DNA from: JAGGTJ01 sp964457545
Lineage (GTDB): Bacteria; Desulfobacterota; DSM-4660; Desulfatiglandales; Desulfatiglandaceae
DNA: 64,000 bases
Direction: 5' to 3'
NCBI GenBank assembly: GCA_964457545.1
Contig: CAYWEN010000010.1
Location: forward strand, 1-64,000
The translations under genes and the position numbers were made by a program. This document shows positions 25,062 to 33,583 of the stretch, in pieces. The notes beneath the pieces were generated by a model. That model saw only the letters and a program-made list of their open reading frames with translations. It did no database searches and was not told the origin of the DNA. Numbering within the stretch: position 1 is the stretch's first letter; each line of letters starts with the position of its first letter.

Positions 25062-25787
25062 ATGTTAAAGGATTTTGCCGATGGAATTTCATATAACTTG
25101 AAAGGTCTTGTGTTTGGTATTAAGTCACCCAAGTTGCTTTTACTTGGTATCTTGCGTTTTGCGCTTATTGTTATACCTACCATATTGTGTGCGACTATAG
25201 TGCTTAAATATCATGAAACAATTTTATCCATGCTCTGGACCAAGCCTGACAGCGTATGGATTGTTTGGTTGTGGTATGTCCTGTCATGGTTTTTGTCCTT
25301 AGTGCTTGTCGGGGTCTCTGTGCTGTTTTCATACCTTGTATCACAGTTGCTTTTCAGTGTTTTGATAATGGATCTTATGTCAGTAATTACAGAACGCCTT
25401 GTTACAGGAAAGGTGGAAACAGCAAACCTTAACCTCTCCATTATAAAAAAGTTCCTGTATCTTGTCAGACAGGAAATTCCAAGGACTGTTCTCCCTGTAG
25501 TGTTTTCCTTTGTTTTAATGGCTTTTGGCTGGATTACCCCCTTGGGGCCTTTGGTTGCCATTATTTCTTCTGCCATTGCTGTGATATTTTTTGCATGGGA
25601 CAATACTGATCTTCTGCCTGCCAGACGTCTTGAGCCATTTAAAAAACGTTTCAGATTTCTTGTTGATAAGTTTGTTTTTCACCTGGGATTTGGTCTGCCT
25701 TTTCTCATTCCCGGTCTTAATATAGTGTTTTTATCCTTTGCACCGGTAGGAGGGACACTTTACATGCTGGATAACAGGAATATATGA
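25062..25787 (+). CDS. EI24 domain (CysZ-like) membrane protein
   Basis: The 241-residue product has about four hydrophobic segments (about 25-50, 65-105, 140-175, 205-235) and the pattern of the EI24/CysZ family (N-terminal DFADGISYNLKGL; LLFSVLIMDLMSVITERL; C-terminal FGLPFLIPGLNIVFLSFAPVGGTL). CysZ is a sulfate importer in enterobacteria, but more distant EI24 proteins have other or unknown substrates. GGAG precedes the ATG. It is followed at 41 bases by the methyltransferase gene, probably cotranscribed. Confidence 0.75.
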   Translation: MLKDFADGISYNLKGLVFGIKSPKLLLLGILRFALIVIPTILCATIVLKYHETILSMLWTKPDSVWIVWLWYVLSWFLSLVLVGVSVLFSYLVSQLLFSVLIMDLMSVITERLVTGKVETANLNLSIIKKFLYLVRQEIPRTVLPVVFSFVLMAFGWITPLGPLVAIISSAIAVIFFAWDNTDLLPARRLEPFKKRFRFLVDKFVFHLGFGLPFLIPGLNIVFLSFAPVGGTLYMLDNRNI

Positions 25788-25828
25788 AACGGGATTTTGT
25801 AATTTATATTCAGTAGAGCAAGAATGTC

Positions 25829-26653
25829 ATGGAAATAAAAAGACCTTACGAGAAACTGTACATTTATTTGATAAATGGACGGGTAGATAAAACTGAGGAA
25901 TCCCTGTTCGGCCAGAATTTTATAGGAACCTGGATAGAGGAAGATTCGTCTTTCCTCTTTTTTAGCGAGCCTGATGATTCAAAAATTGATCGGTTGCTTC
26001 TCTCGTCTCCTGATCTTGAATTGGCAGACAAATTTCAGTTTACCTATGAAGAGTGGCAGGGAGGAAATGTTGAACCGGTACGTGTCGGTATTTTTCTTGT
26101 CACTCCTCCGTGGATGAGACCTTGTAATGAAGAAGGAATGCTTACTATTCAGCTTGATCCGGGTGTGGTTTTTGGTAACTGCCTGCATCCTACTACAAGA
26201 GACTGCCTTAAGGCCATTTCTTTTGCCAATGTCCAAAAGCCGTTTAAAAGCATGATTGATCTTGGGACTGGTACAGGAGTCCTTGCCATAGCAGGGGCCT
26301 GTTTGGGCGCATATCGTGTCCTTGCTGTTGACTTGAATCCTTTGAGTGTAAAGACTGCCAGTAAAAATGTTGAATTAAATAAACTTGATGGGATCGTAAA
26401 GGTAAAAGAGGGAAGGGCGGAGGATTTTTTGAATGAGGAGGCTGACCTGGTTGTAGCCAACATACATTATGATGTGATTTGCAGGCTGATTGAAGAGGAA
26501 GGGTTTTGCCGCAAACAAGGAGCTGTTTTTTCAGGACTTTTGAGAAGTCAATGGGCAGAAATTCAGACAAAACTCGTTTCAAAAGGATTCCATGTCATCA
26601 GGGAGTGGGATTATAATATGACATGGTTTACTGCATTTGTTGCAAGATTCTGA
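25829..26653 (+). CDS. prmA: Ribosomal protein L11 methyltransferase family (PrmA)
   Basis: This S-adenosylmethionine-dependent methyltransferase has 274 residues. Visible features are an N-terminal substrate domain, LDPGVVFGNCLHPTTRDCL (the PrmA G-x-x-FG-x-x-x-HPTT loop), the SAM motif DLGTGTGVLAIAG, AVDLNPLSVKTASKN, and DLVVANIHYDVI in place of the common NILAxPL motif IV. The end GFHVIREWDYNMTWFTAFVARF matches the family. The altered motif IV means the target residue or protein could differ from L11. Confidence 0.82.
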   Translation: MEIKRPYEKLYIYLINGRVDKTEESLFGQNFIGTWIEEDSSFLFFSEPDDSKIDRLLLSSPDLELADKFQFTYEEWQGGNVEPVRVGIFLVTPPWMRPCNEEGMLTIQLDPGVVFGNCLHPTTRDCLKAISFANVQKPFKSMIDLGTGTGVLAIAGACLGAYRVLAVDLNPLSVKTASKNVELNKLDGIVKVKEGRAEDFLNEEADLVVANIHYDVICRLIEEEGFCRKQGAVFSGLLRSQWAEIQTKLVSKGFHVIREWDYNMTWFTAFVARF

Positions 26654-26736
26654 TGTCTCGTCTGTTGAACTCACTGTAAGGGCATGCAAATCCGTATGGT
26701 TTTTAAAAGTCGGTTTGTGGATGATTACAAGACATA

Positions 26737-26776
26737 TGCCTTTTATGAAATAACATTGCCTTTTATGAAATAACAT
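26737..26776. repeat. Perfect 20-bp tandem duplication
   Basis: TGCCTTTTATGAAATAACAT occurs twice head to tail without any difference, 27 bases before the HNH gene start. Such exact short duplication suggests a recent slippage event; two units of a binding site are also possible. Confidence 0.9.
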
Positions 26777-26802
26777 GATTTTTTCGGAGGAGTTTTATTC
26801 GT

Positions 26803-27159
26803 ATGGTATTCCATGGTTTCTGTTCAGTTACTGATGGGGAAATAAAAAAAGAGAAGGAAAAAGCCCGCAGGTTACGTCATACGAGCTGGTGGGACAGAAA
26901 GATAAGTCAGGGTATATGTTATTACTGCAATTCAAATGTGGGGCGGGACAAATTGACTATGGATCATGTTGTTCCCTTGAGTCGCGGAGGGAAAAGCAAA
27001 AAGGGAAACCTTGTTCCTGCATGCAAGAGATGCAATAACAAGAAAAAGGGTATGTTGCCGGTGGAGTGGAATGAATATCTGGACAGACTGTCCGGTTCTA
27101 AAACCTTTGATTCTGTTAAGTCTGCGCTGTCAGATCCAGAATGTTCTGGCCGTTACTGA
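26803..27159 (+). CDS. HNH endonuclease family protein
   Basis: The 118-residue protein has a zinc-stabilised HNH core: CYYC (about 46-49), the DHVVPLSRGG motif (about 59-68, catalytic His in DH), NLVPACKRCNNKK (about 72-84). These are the metal and DNA-phosphate-binding residues of the McrA-like HNH fold. The start follows GGAGGAG. No restriction, toxin, phage or homing context is visible, so its role is unclear; small stand-alone HNH genes of this type are common in this group of bacteria. Confidence 0.88.
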   Translation: MVFHGFCSVTDGEIKKEKEKARRLRHTSWWDRKISQGICYYCNSNVGRDKLTMDHVVPLSRGGKSKKGNLVPACKRCNNKKKGMLPVEWNEYLDRLSGSKTFDSVKSALSDPECSGRY

Positions 27160-27272
27160 ACATAAAGGTTACAGTCTGATTTTTCTGGTATGTCTTATAT
27201 GTTTTTGTGGATGAAAGCCATGCAATGTAAATGATTCCATTGGTGTTTTTAGAAATAAAGGAGCTATAATTT

Positions 27273-29822
27273 ATGCGAAAGTTGCTGCGTTCTGCAATAC
27301 AATGGTTTTATGATCGTATAGTGCTTGAGCGGCCTCTTTTTGTTCTTGTGATGTTTTTTATTATCCTTGCCATTCTGACTGTATATGCCAGAAATTTCAG
27401 GATAGATGCCTCATCAGACACCCTTGTAATGCATAACAATAAAGATTTTTTATATTTTGAGGAGACTCTGAAGCGTTATGGCGATAATGATTATCTGATA
27501 GTTACCTATACGCCCAAGACAGAAGACCTGTTTTCAGATACAGTCTTGTCGCGGATAGCAAGGTTACGGGATGATTTAAAGGCTCTTCCCAGGGTGAAAA
27601 CCGTTGTCTCTATCCTTGATGTCCCTCTTATGGAGTGCCCACCTGTACCCTTAAAGGATCTTTCAGGCAACATAAAAACGCTGTCTGACAGTCATGTTGA
27701 TAAGAATCTTGTTCGAAAGGAATTCAGGACAAGTCCCTTGTACAGTGATCTCATTGTAAGTCCGGATCTTGAAACTACCGCTATACAGATCCTGTTTTAT
27801 CAGAACAAAAGATATGAAAAGCTGTGGAACCGACGGCTTATCTTAAGGGAGAAAGAGGCCAAAGGAACATTGACCTTGTCAGAGGCAGAGGAATACAGGC
27901 ATGTAATTAAACAGATAGAGAGTCTTCGGGAAAAACTTGACAAGGAAAGACATGAGAACATTCTCAGAATTCGTCATGTTATTAATAAATATTCTGACAA
28001 TGCGGATCTGTTTATGGGCGGTGTGGGCATGATTGCCGATGATATGATGGAGTACGTTAAAAACGATCTTAAGATGTTTGGAATTGGTGTCTTTCTGTTC
28101 CTTGTGATCAGTCTCTGGATTATCTTCAGGAAGATCAGGTGGGTGATTTTACCTATGTTCTGCTGTGCCTTTTCTGCTCTTGCAATGATAGGAATATTGG
28201 GGATGTTTGATTGGCCGGTTACGGTGGTTTCTTCAAATTTTGTGTCTCTTCAGTTGATTATGACGCTTGCCATGTCTATCCATCTGATTGTTCGCTACAG
28301 GGAGCTTGCCCTGCAGAACCCTGATGCGGAGCATCGTTACCTCGTGTTTGCAACCATCGATTCTGTTATGATTCCGATCCTCTATTCCGGTCTGACTACA
28401 ATCGCCGGCTTTGCCTCTCTTATTTATGCGGGTATAAAGCCTGTAATTACATTTGGCTGGATGATGTCTATTGGTATGGTTGTTTCAATGATTGTAACCT
28501 TTATATTTTTCCCTGTTACGCTGGTTCTTTTTGAGAAGACCCCTGATCCGGCGGAGTTAAGGCTTGGTTATATGTTGACCAGGCTAACATCTGATATTAC
28601 CGAACGTCACGGGAAAGCTGTTATTTTGGTGACCATTGTCTTGTTTGGACTCAGTGTGGCAGGTATGTCCCGGCTTGTTGTTGAAAACTCCTTTATCAAT
28701 TACTTCAAGTCTTCAAGCGAGATATATAAGGGCCTTACGGTTATTGACCGTAAACTTGGAGGAACTACGCCCTTGGATGTTATTATTGATTTTGATGATC
28801 CGGCTACTGCCCCGGCCTGTTCAGACAAACAGAACAGTTCTGTTGGAAATGATGATGAATTTGATGGTTTTGATGAATTTGATGCATTTAATACAGAAAA
28901 GGATTCTGGTAAATATTGGTTTACCCCGTATCGTATATCAAGAATTGAAGGGGTACATGATTATTTGTCAGGATTAAAGCATGTAGGCAAGGTCTTGTCC
29001 CTGGCGACATTGGTCAAGCTGGCAAGGGACCTGAACGGGGGACATGATCTCGGAATTCTTGAACTGTCTCTGATCTTTAATAGCATCCCCAAGGAGTACA
29101 AGGATGTTCTTGTCTATCCCTATGCATCTCCAAAGGATAATGAAGCGCGTATCTCTTTGCGTGTTCGGGATTCGGACAAGACCCTGCGCAGGAATCTTCT
29201 GCTTAAGAAAATCAGGTATGATTTGACTCATAAACTGGGTTTTAAAAAAGAAAACATACATCTTACCAATATGCTGGTTCTGTACAATGACATCCTCCAA
29301 CGACTTTTCAGATCTCAGATACTTACTATTGGTATTGTGCTGCTTGCTCTTATGGGGATGTTCATGATTCTCTTCAGATCTTTTACTCTGTCTGTTATAG
29401 CCATCTTTCCCAATTTGCTGTCCATAGGAGTGGTATTGGGATTTATGGGCTGGGCTTGCATCCCTCTTGATATTATGACCATAACTATTGCGTCCATAAG
29501 TGTGGGTATAGCTGTGGATGATACCATTCATTATATTCACAGGTTTAAACGTGAAATTAAAGTGGATGGAGATTATATCGCCGCTATGCACAGATGCCAT
29601 TCCAGTATTGGATATGCCATGTTTTATACCTCTATAACTATTATTATCGGATTTTCCATCCTTGTTCTGTCCAACTTTATCCCCACTATAAATTTTGGCA
29701 TACTGACAGGTTTAGCCATGGCCATTGCGTGGGTTGGCGCTATGACACTGTTACCGGAGCTTATTATTTTGATAAAACCCTTTGGTTTCAGGGACAGGCA
29801 GGCGCAGATGGAAGCCGGATAG
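27273..29822 (+). CDS. RND/MMPL superfamily exporter
   Basis: The 849-residue protein has the RND layout: one TM at about 22-40, a large periplasmic domain, five TMs (about 265-425), a TM near 450, a second periplasmic domain and five more TMs (about 690-840), with repeated MMPL motifs (SISVGIAVDDTIHYIHRF). This matches the COG1033-type predicted exporters, some of which move lipids or hopanoids. The second periplasmic domain has an acidic, phase-repeated insertion (DDEFDGFDEFDAF, about 526-538). No membrane-fusion or outer-membrane partner is adjacent, so it probably acts alone. A terminator hairpin follows. Confidence 0.88.
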   Translation: MRKLLRSAIQWFYDRIVLERPLFVLVMFFIILAILTVYARNFRIDASSDTLVMHNNKDFLYFEETLKRYGDNDYLIVTYTPKTEDLFSDTVLSRIARLRDDLKALPRVKTVVSILDVPLMECPPVPLKDLSGNIKTLSDSHVDKNLVRKEFRTSPLYSDLIVSPDLETTAIQILFYQNKRYEKLWNRRLILREKEAKGTLTLSEAEEYRHVIKQIESLREKLDKERHENILRIRHVINKYSDNADLFMGGVGMIADDMMEYVKNDLKMFGIGVFLFLVISLWIIFRKIRWVILPMFCCAFSALAMIGILGMFDWPVTVVSSNFVSLQLIMTLAMSIHLIVRYRELALQNPDAEHRYLVFATIDSVMIPILYSGLTTIAGFASLIYAGIKPVITFGWMMSIGMVVSMIVTFIFFPVTLVLFEKTPDPAELRLGYMLTRLTSDITERHGKAVILVTIVLFGLSVAGMSRLVVENSFINYFKSSSEIYKGLTVIDRKLGGTTPLDVIIDFDDPATAPACSDKQNSSVGNDDEFDGFDEFDAFNTEKDSGKYWFTPYRISRIEGVHDYLSGLKHVGKVLSLATLVKLARDLNGGHDLGILELSLIFNSIPKEYKDVLVYPYASPKDNEARISLRVRDSDKTLRRNLLLKKIRYDLTHKLGFKKENIHLTNMLVLYNDILQRLFRSQILTIGIVLLALMGMFMILFRSFTLSVIAIFPNLLSIGVVLGFMGWACIPLDIMTITIASISVGIAVDDTIHYIHRFKREIKVDGDYIAAMHRCHSSIGYAMFYTSITIIIGFSILVLSNFIPTINFGILTGLAMAIAWVGAMTLLPELIILIKPFGFRDRQAQMEAG

Positions 29823-29864
29823 TTTTTATCCATAAGGGGATTTTTTGATATTTGTATCCCGGAC

Positions 29865-29927
29865 GGGGCAGGCAGACGTATGGACAGATAATTTGTCCTG
29901 TACGCCTCTGTCCCACCCTTGTTTTTT
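29865..29927 (+). terminator. Intrinsic terminator of the RND exporter gene
   Basis: Arms of about 21 bases (29865-29886 and 29894-29914) pair with few mismatches around a short AT loop (GGACA with TGTCC at the tip). After ACCCTTG comes TTTTTT at 29922-29927. The arrangement fits a rho-independent terminator on the plus strand; the next gene is convergent. Confidence 0.6.
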
Positions 29928-29950
29928 GTGTTGGAGTTGCCTGTGGCGGG

Positions 29951-30151
29951 TTAATGTAAGGTTTCTAAAGCCTTTTTAAGGCTCTCAGTGGTTTTTGCCG
30001 TTAATTTTGCCATCTCCCTGATATGTTTTGCACTCTCTTTTTGATCTGCCTCTTCCAGTTGTTCGGCAAGCTTTTCATACTCTTCGAGATGATGTTCGTT
30101 GTGTGAAATCCAATGTTCAAGTCTTACCCTGGTCTTTTCAGTGAAATCCAT
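29951..30151 (-). CDS. Small His/Glu-rich helical protein
   Basis: The 66-residue product begins MDFTEKTRVRLEHWISHNEHH and continues as a charged amphipathic helix with many Glu and Lys (EYEKLAEQLEEADQKESAKHIREMAKLTAKTTESLKKALETL). The HW-x-x-HN-x-x-H cluster could bind a metal; short proteins and domains with a comparable HWIEHNxxH pattern occur in anaerobes, sometimes linked to metallocofactor proteins, but I cannot name a family with confidence. AAGGAGAATC precedes the ATG at 30151. The open frame continues upstream without support. Confidence 0.7.
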   Translation of the reverse strand: MDFTEKTRVRLEHWISHNEHHLEEYEKLAEQLEEADQKESAKHIREMAKLTAKTTESLKKALETLH

Positions 30152-30634
30152 GATCTTGATTCTCCTTATGCGGGTTGATAATAAGTACTGTTGCATTTTC
30201 TCTGCAATTAAAAGATGATGTTTTTTTAAAAGGTTTGGTCGCAGGATCGGGCTTTTGATCATAACGTTACGGCCACAATAGCCATTTATAAAATACAACT
30301 GATTCAGGTAACAATAACAGGGAGATATGGTAGCCTTTTTGTTGACAGCAGATATGCTTTGAAGTAACCTTTTTTGAGTTTTTTGTAATGCCCTGACAGT
30401 CCCTGTAAAGGAGGCTGTCTGAAACGGTTTTGGCGATCATGTTGCTGCTCCTGATTGTGTCTTGCAATACAGGTATGAGTCCATATTAACCTATACCGTT
30501 ATGTTTGGTAAAGGTCTGTTAAACAATTTGTTGTATCTATGAACAGCTTTTTCTTCTGCGGGTTTGATACGGCAGATGTAAAAAACTGAGAAACAGTCAT
30601 TGATTAATGAAAAAACAGACAGGAGGTCTTACAT
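30152..30634. other. Intergenic region between divergent small protein and slipin
   Basis: I see nothing convincing. A short imperfect hairpin is present around 30395-30420 (CTGACAGTCCC/GGAGGCTGTC-like). The open frame crossing the region on the minus strand has no family motifs. Confidence 0.4.
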
Positions 30635-31369
30635 ATGCCTTATATATTTGTTCTTGTATTGATTGTCATGTTTTTTGCCTCTGCCATAAGGATTTTAAAG
30701 GAGTATGAGCGGGGTGTTGTTTTCCGTCTTGGTCGTGTTATAGCAACCAAAGGCCCGGGTTTGATTATTCTGATTCCGTTTATTGACAAGATGGTAAGGG
30801 TAAGCCTCAGATTGATTACAATGGATGTCCCTGCCCAGGATGTTATTACAAAGGACAATGTTTCTATAAAGGTAAATGCTGTTGTATATTTCAGGGTCGT
30901 TGATCCTACAAATGCCACGGTGGAAGTGGAAAATTATCTTTTTGCCACGTCCCAGTTGGCGCAGACTACATTGCGGAGTGTATGCGGACAGGTGGAGATG
31001 GATGAACTGCTTTCTGCAAGAGACAAAATCAATCTCCAGCTTCAGTCCATTCTGGACAAGCATACTGATCCATGGGGAATAAAGGTTACGACTGTAGAGG
31101 TCAAACATATTGATCTCCCTGAGGAGATGCAAAGGTCAATGGCTCGTCAGGCCGAGGCAGAAAGAGAGAGGAGGGCAAAGATAATCAATGCGGAAGGCGA
31201 ATATCAGGCCGCTACAAGGCTGGCAGATGCCGCGCAGATTATTGAAAAGTATCCGGAAGCCCTGCAGTTAAGGTATTTGCAGACAATCAGGGAAATATCA
31301 TCTGAAAGCAGTTCAACCACCTTTTTCCCCATACCCATTGATTTGTTGTCTCCTTTTATCAAAAAATAG
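30635..31369 (+). CDS. Slipin (stomatin/prohibitin-like) membrane protein
   Basis: The 244-residue product has one N-terminal membrane helix (about 2-19) then an SPFH domain: ILKEYERGVVFRLGR, GPGLIILIPFIDKMVRV, VPAQDVITKDNVSIKVNAVVYFRV, and the coiled region MARQAEAERERRAKIINAEGEYQA typical of bacterial slipins. Such proteins organise membrane microdomains and are usually paired with an NfeD protein/protease gene. Here neither neighbour is NfeD. AGGAGG precedes the ATG. Likely monocistronic. Confidence 0.92.
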   Translation: MPYIFVLVLIVMFFASAIRILKEYERGVVFRLGRVIATKGPGLIILIPFIDKMVRVSLRLITMDVPAQDVITKDNVSIKVNAVVYFRVVDPTNATVEVENYLFATSQLAQTTLRSVCGQVEMDELLSARDKINLQLQSILDKHTDPWGIKVTTVEVKHIDLPEEMQRSMARQAEAERERRAKIINAEGEYQAATRLADAAQIIEKYPEALQLRYLQTIREISSESSSTTFFPIPIDLLSPFIKK

Positions 31370-31536
31370 CAGTGTTGCTGGATTTGAACGGATTTTGTTT
31401 TAATATATATTAATGCTTCTTTATTTAGCCATTGACTGGAAACCAATGGATTTTCCTGTTATATAGAGGTTGGTGCAAGGTACCATAAGATGAACATGTA
31501 TTTGTTAAAAACAGAAAGATGGAGGAATGGAATATA

Positions 31537-31920
31537 ATGACAGAGGAAGAAAAAAAGGTGATAACAGAGGAAAAAACAGAACAGGAATTGAAAGAGGATG
31601 GCAAGAACCTGGATAAAATGACGGCTCCGGAACTCAGGGAAATTGCAAAGGAGATTCCTGGTGTTACGGGAGTGCATGCCATGAAAAAACCGGAGCTGCT
31701 ATCCATCATAAAGGAATTCAGGGGGATTAAGGATGAAAGGCCTATAAAAAGAACAGGTAAAAATAGATATAATATCAAGGAATTGAAACAGAAACTTTTG
31801 ATATTGAAACAGGAAAAGCAAATGGCCCTCAAATCCCGGGATAAAAACAGGATAAATATACTTCGCCGCCGTATAAACCGCATAAAAAAAATGACAAGAA
31901 AGGCTGTTTCTGCGGCGTGA
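31537..31920 (+). CDS. Small Rho-N/SAP-like nucleic-acid-binding protein
   Basis: The 127-residue product has a segment LDKMTAPELREIAKEIPGV... VHAMKKPELLSIIKEF (about 28-62) that matches the Rho N-terminal/SAP-like helical motif, followed by a highly basic coiled helix (ELKQKLLILKQEKQMALKSRDKNRINILRRRINRIKKMTRKAV). The whole protein looks like a nucleic-acid binder; it has no Rho ATPase. Its start at 31537 follows GGAGG by 11 bases (another ATG lies at 31519). The stop is one base before the ispD start, so the two are cotranscribed and probably coupled. Confidence 0.75.
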   Translation: MTEEEKKVITEEKTEQELKEDGKNLDKMTAPELREIAKEIPGVTGVHAMKKPELLSIIKEFRGIKDERPIKRTGKNRYNIKELKQKLLILKQEKQMALKSRDKNRINILRRRINRIKKMTRKAVSAA

Positions 31921-31921
31921 A

Positions 31922-32632
31922 ATGCAAAAGATATCTTCAGATAACAAGACGGTGGCTATAATTCCTGCAGCGGGTCTGGGCCTTCGCATGGGAGCTGATG
32001 TTCCCAAGCAGTTTCTGGGCATAGATGATACTCCCATTATGGTTATCACCCTCAGGGCCTTTCAGGAATCTGATTTTGTTAACGGGATTATTCTTGTTGT
32101 TCCGGCAAGGAGTGTGGATTTATGTCGGGACAAGATAGTTGAAAAGTATTCTCTGTCCAAGGTAATAAAGATAGTTCCAGGAGGCAAAAGACGGCAGGAT
32201 TCTGTGCGGCATGGTCTTGAGGCGACAGAAGGAAGATATGATATGGTTGTCATTCATGACGCTGTTCGTCCTCTTGTGTCTCCCATGTTGATCGATACAG
32301 TAATAAAAGAGGCAAAGGTAAGCAGAGCAGTTGTAACAGGGCTTCCTTCCAAGGATACGGTCAAAGAGGTGAATGATTCCGGTTATGTGGTTCGTACACA
32401 TGACAGAAAGCATGTCTGGCTTATACAGACACCACAGGCCTTTTACTATAGAGATCTTATTATGGCTCACCAGAGGGCGATAGAAGATAACTGGGAAGAA
32501 TCAACTGATGATGCGGCCCTGATGGAAAAGATCGGCATACCGGTAAAGGTTGTAACGGGAGCGGAAGACAATATCAAGGTGACTACTCCTCATGATTTGA
32601 ATCTGGCCCGTTTTTTTATGAAGATACAGTGA
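31922..32632 (+). CDS. ispD: 2-C-methyl-D-erythritol 4-phosphate cytidylyltransferase
   Basis: IspD makes CDP-methylerythritol in the non-mevalonate isoprenoid pathway. The 236-residue protein has the nucleotide site PAAGLGLRMGADVPKQFL, VIHDAVRPLV, and the C-terminal VTTPHDLNLA motif. ispF, often fused or adjacent, is not here. It follows the Rho-N-like gene after one base and precedes hemC by 39 bases, indicating one transcription unit. Confidence 0.94.
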   Translation: MQKISSDNKTVAIIPAAGLGLRMGADVPKQFLGIDDTPIMVITLRAFQESDFVNGIILVVPARSVDLCRDKIVEKYSLSKVIKIVPGGKRRQDSVRHGLEATEGRYDMVVIHDAVRPLVSPMLIDTVIKEAKVSRAVVTGLPSKDTVKEVNDSGYVVRTHDRKHVWLIQTPQAFYYRDLIMAHQRAIEDNWEESTDDAALMEKIGIPVKVVTGAEDNIKVTTPHDLNLARFFMKIQ

Positions 32633-32671
32633 TGTGTCACTGTAGGGATACCGTTTATAAAAGAGTTTTCA

Positions 32672-33583
32672 ATGTCTTTAAGGATAGGAACAAGGGCGAG
32701 CAGGCTGGCACTTGCCCAGGCTGTATGGGTAAAGGACAAGATAGAGAACCGTTATCCTGGTCTGAAGGTGGAGCTGGTCAAGATAAGGACTACTGGCGAC
32801 AGGATTCTTGATTCCCCCCTGAGCAAAATTGGAGGCAAGGGCCTGTTTGTTAAGGAAATAGAAGAGGCGCTTATTAAAGAATCGATTGATCTGGCGGTTC
32901 ACAGCATGAAAGATGTGCCGGCCGAGCTGCCGGAACAGCTTTGTCTGGCTTCATTTCCGGAGAGGGAAATACCTCAGGATGCCTTTGTTTCTCTTAAAAG
33001 CAGGGAGATAAGCAGGCTTTCTGTGGGAGCACGACTTGGAACGAGCAGTCTGAGAAGATCGGCCCAGGCTCTTGCCTTTCGGCCTGACCTTAATATTGTT
33101 CCCCTGAGGGGAAATGTGGATACCCGTTTGAAAAAACTCGAATCCGGAGAAGTTGACGGAATAATACTGGCAGCCGCTGGTCTTGCAAGACTGGGCCTTG
33201 CGGACAGGATTACGGATTATATTCCTTCTGAACATATGCTGCCTGCCGTGGGTCAGGGTGCTCTTGGACTCGAGATAAGAAAGGGTGACAGAAGGACAGA
33301 GGAGTTGCTGTCTTTTATAAACCACAAGGATACCGAACTTGCTGTGAGGGCAGAGAGGGCCCTTTTAAAGGAACTGGGAGGGGGTTGCCAGGTTCCCATT
33401 GCTGCTTATGCACAGGTAAGGGGGGAGGACATTGATCTTGACGCCCTTGTAGCATCTGTTGATGGAAGCATAATCATAAGAGACAATACAGTGGGTAAAA
33501 CATATGATCCTGAAGAAGCAGGTGTCAGGCTTGCAAAAAGGCTACTTGATTCAGGTGCAAAACAGATTCTTGATGAGATATGA
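32672..33583 (+). CDS. hemC: Porphobilinogen deaminase
   Basis: HemC polymerises four porphobilinogens to hydroxymethylbilane. The 303-residue product has the N-terminal IGTRASRLALAQA motif, GLFVKEIEEAL, AVHSMKDVPAELP, RGNVDTRLKKL and the dipyrromethane cofactor Cys239 in LGGGCQVP. Its stop overlaps the start of the cobA-hemD fusion (ATGA), so consecutive steps of tetrapyrrole synthesis are translationally coupled. Confidence 0.96.
   Translation: MSLRIGTRASRLALAQAVWVKDKIENRYPGLKVELVKIRTTGDRILDSPLSKIGGKGLFVKEIEEALIKESIDLAVHSMKDVPAELPEQLCLASFPEREIPQDAFVSLKSREISRLSVGARLGTSSLRRSAQALAFRPDLNIVPLRGNVDTRLKKLESGEVDGIILAAAGLARLGLADRITDYIPSEHMLPAVGQGALGLEIRKGDRRTEELLSFINHKDTELAVRAERALLKELGGGCQVPIAAYAQVRGEDIDLDALVASVDGSIIIRDNTVGKTYDPEEAGVRLAKRLLDSGAKQILDEI

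Noticed and set aside
28974..29600. 208-codon minus-strand open frame inside the RND gene
   Set aside because: No family motifs; shadow of the exporter reading frame.
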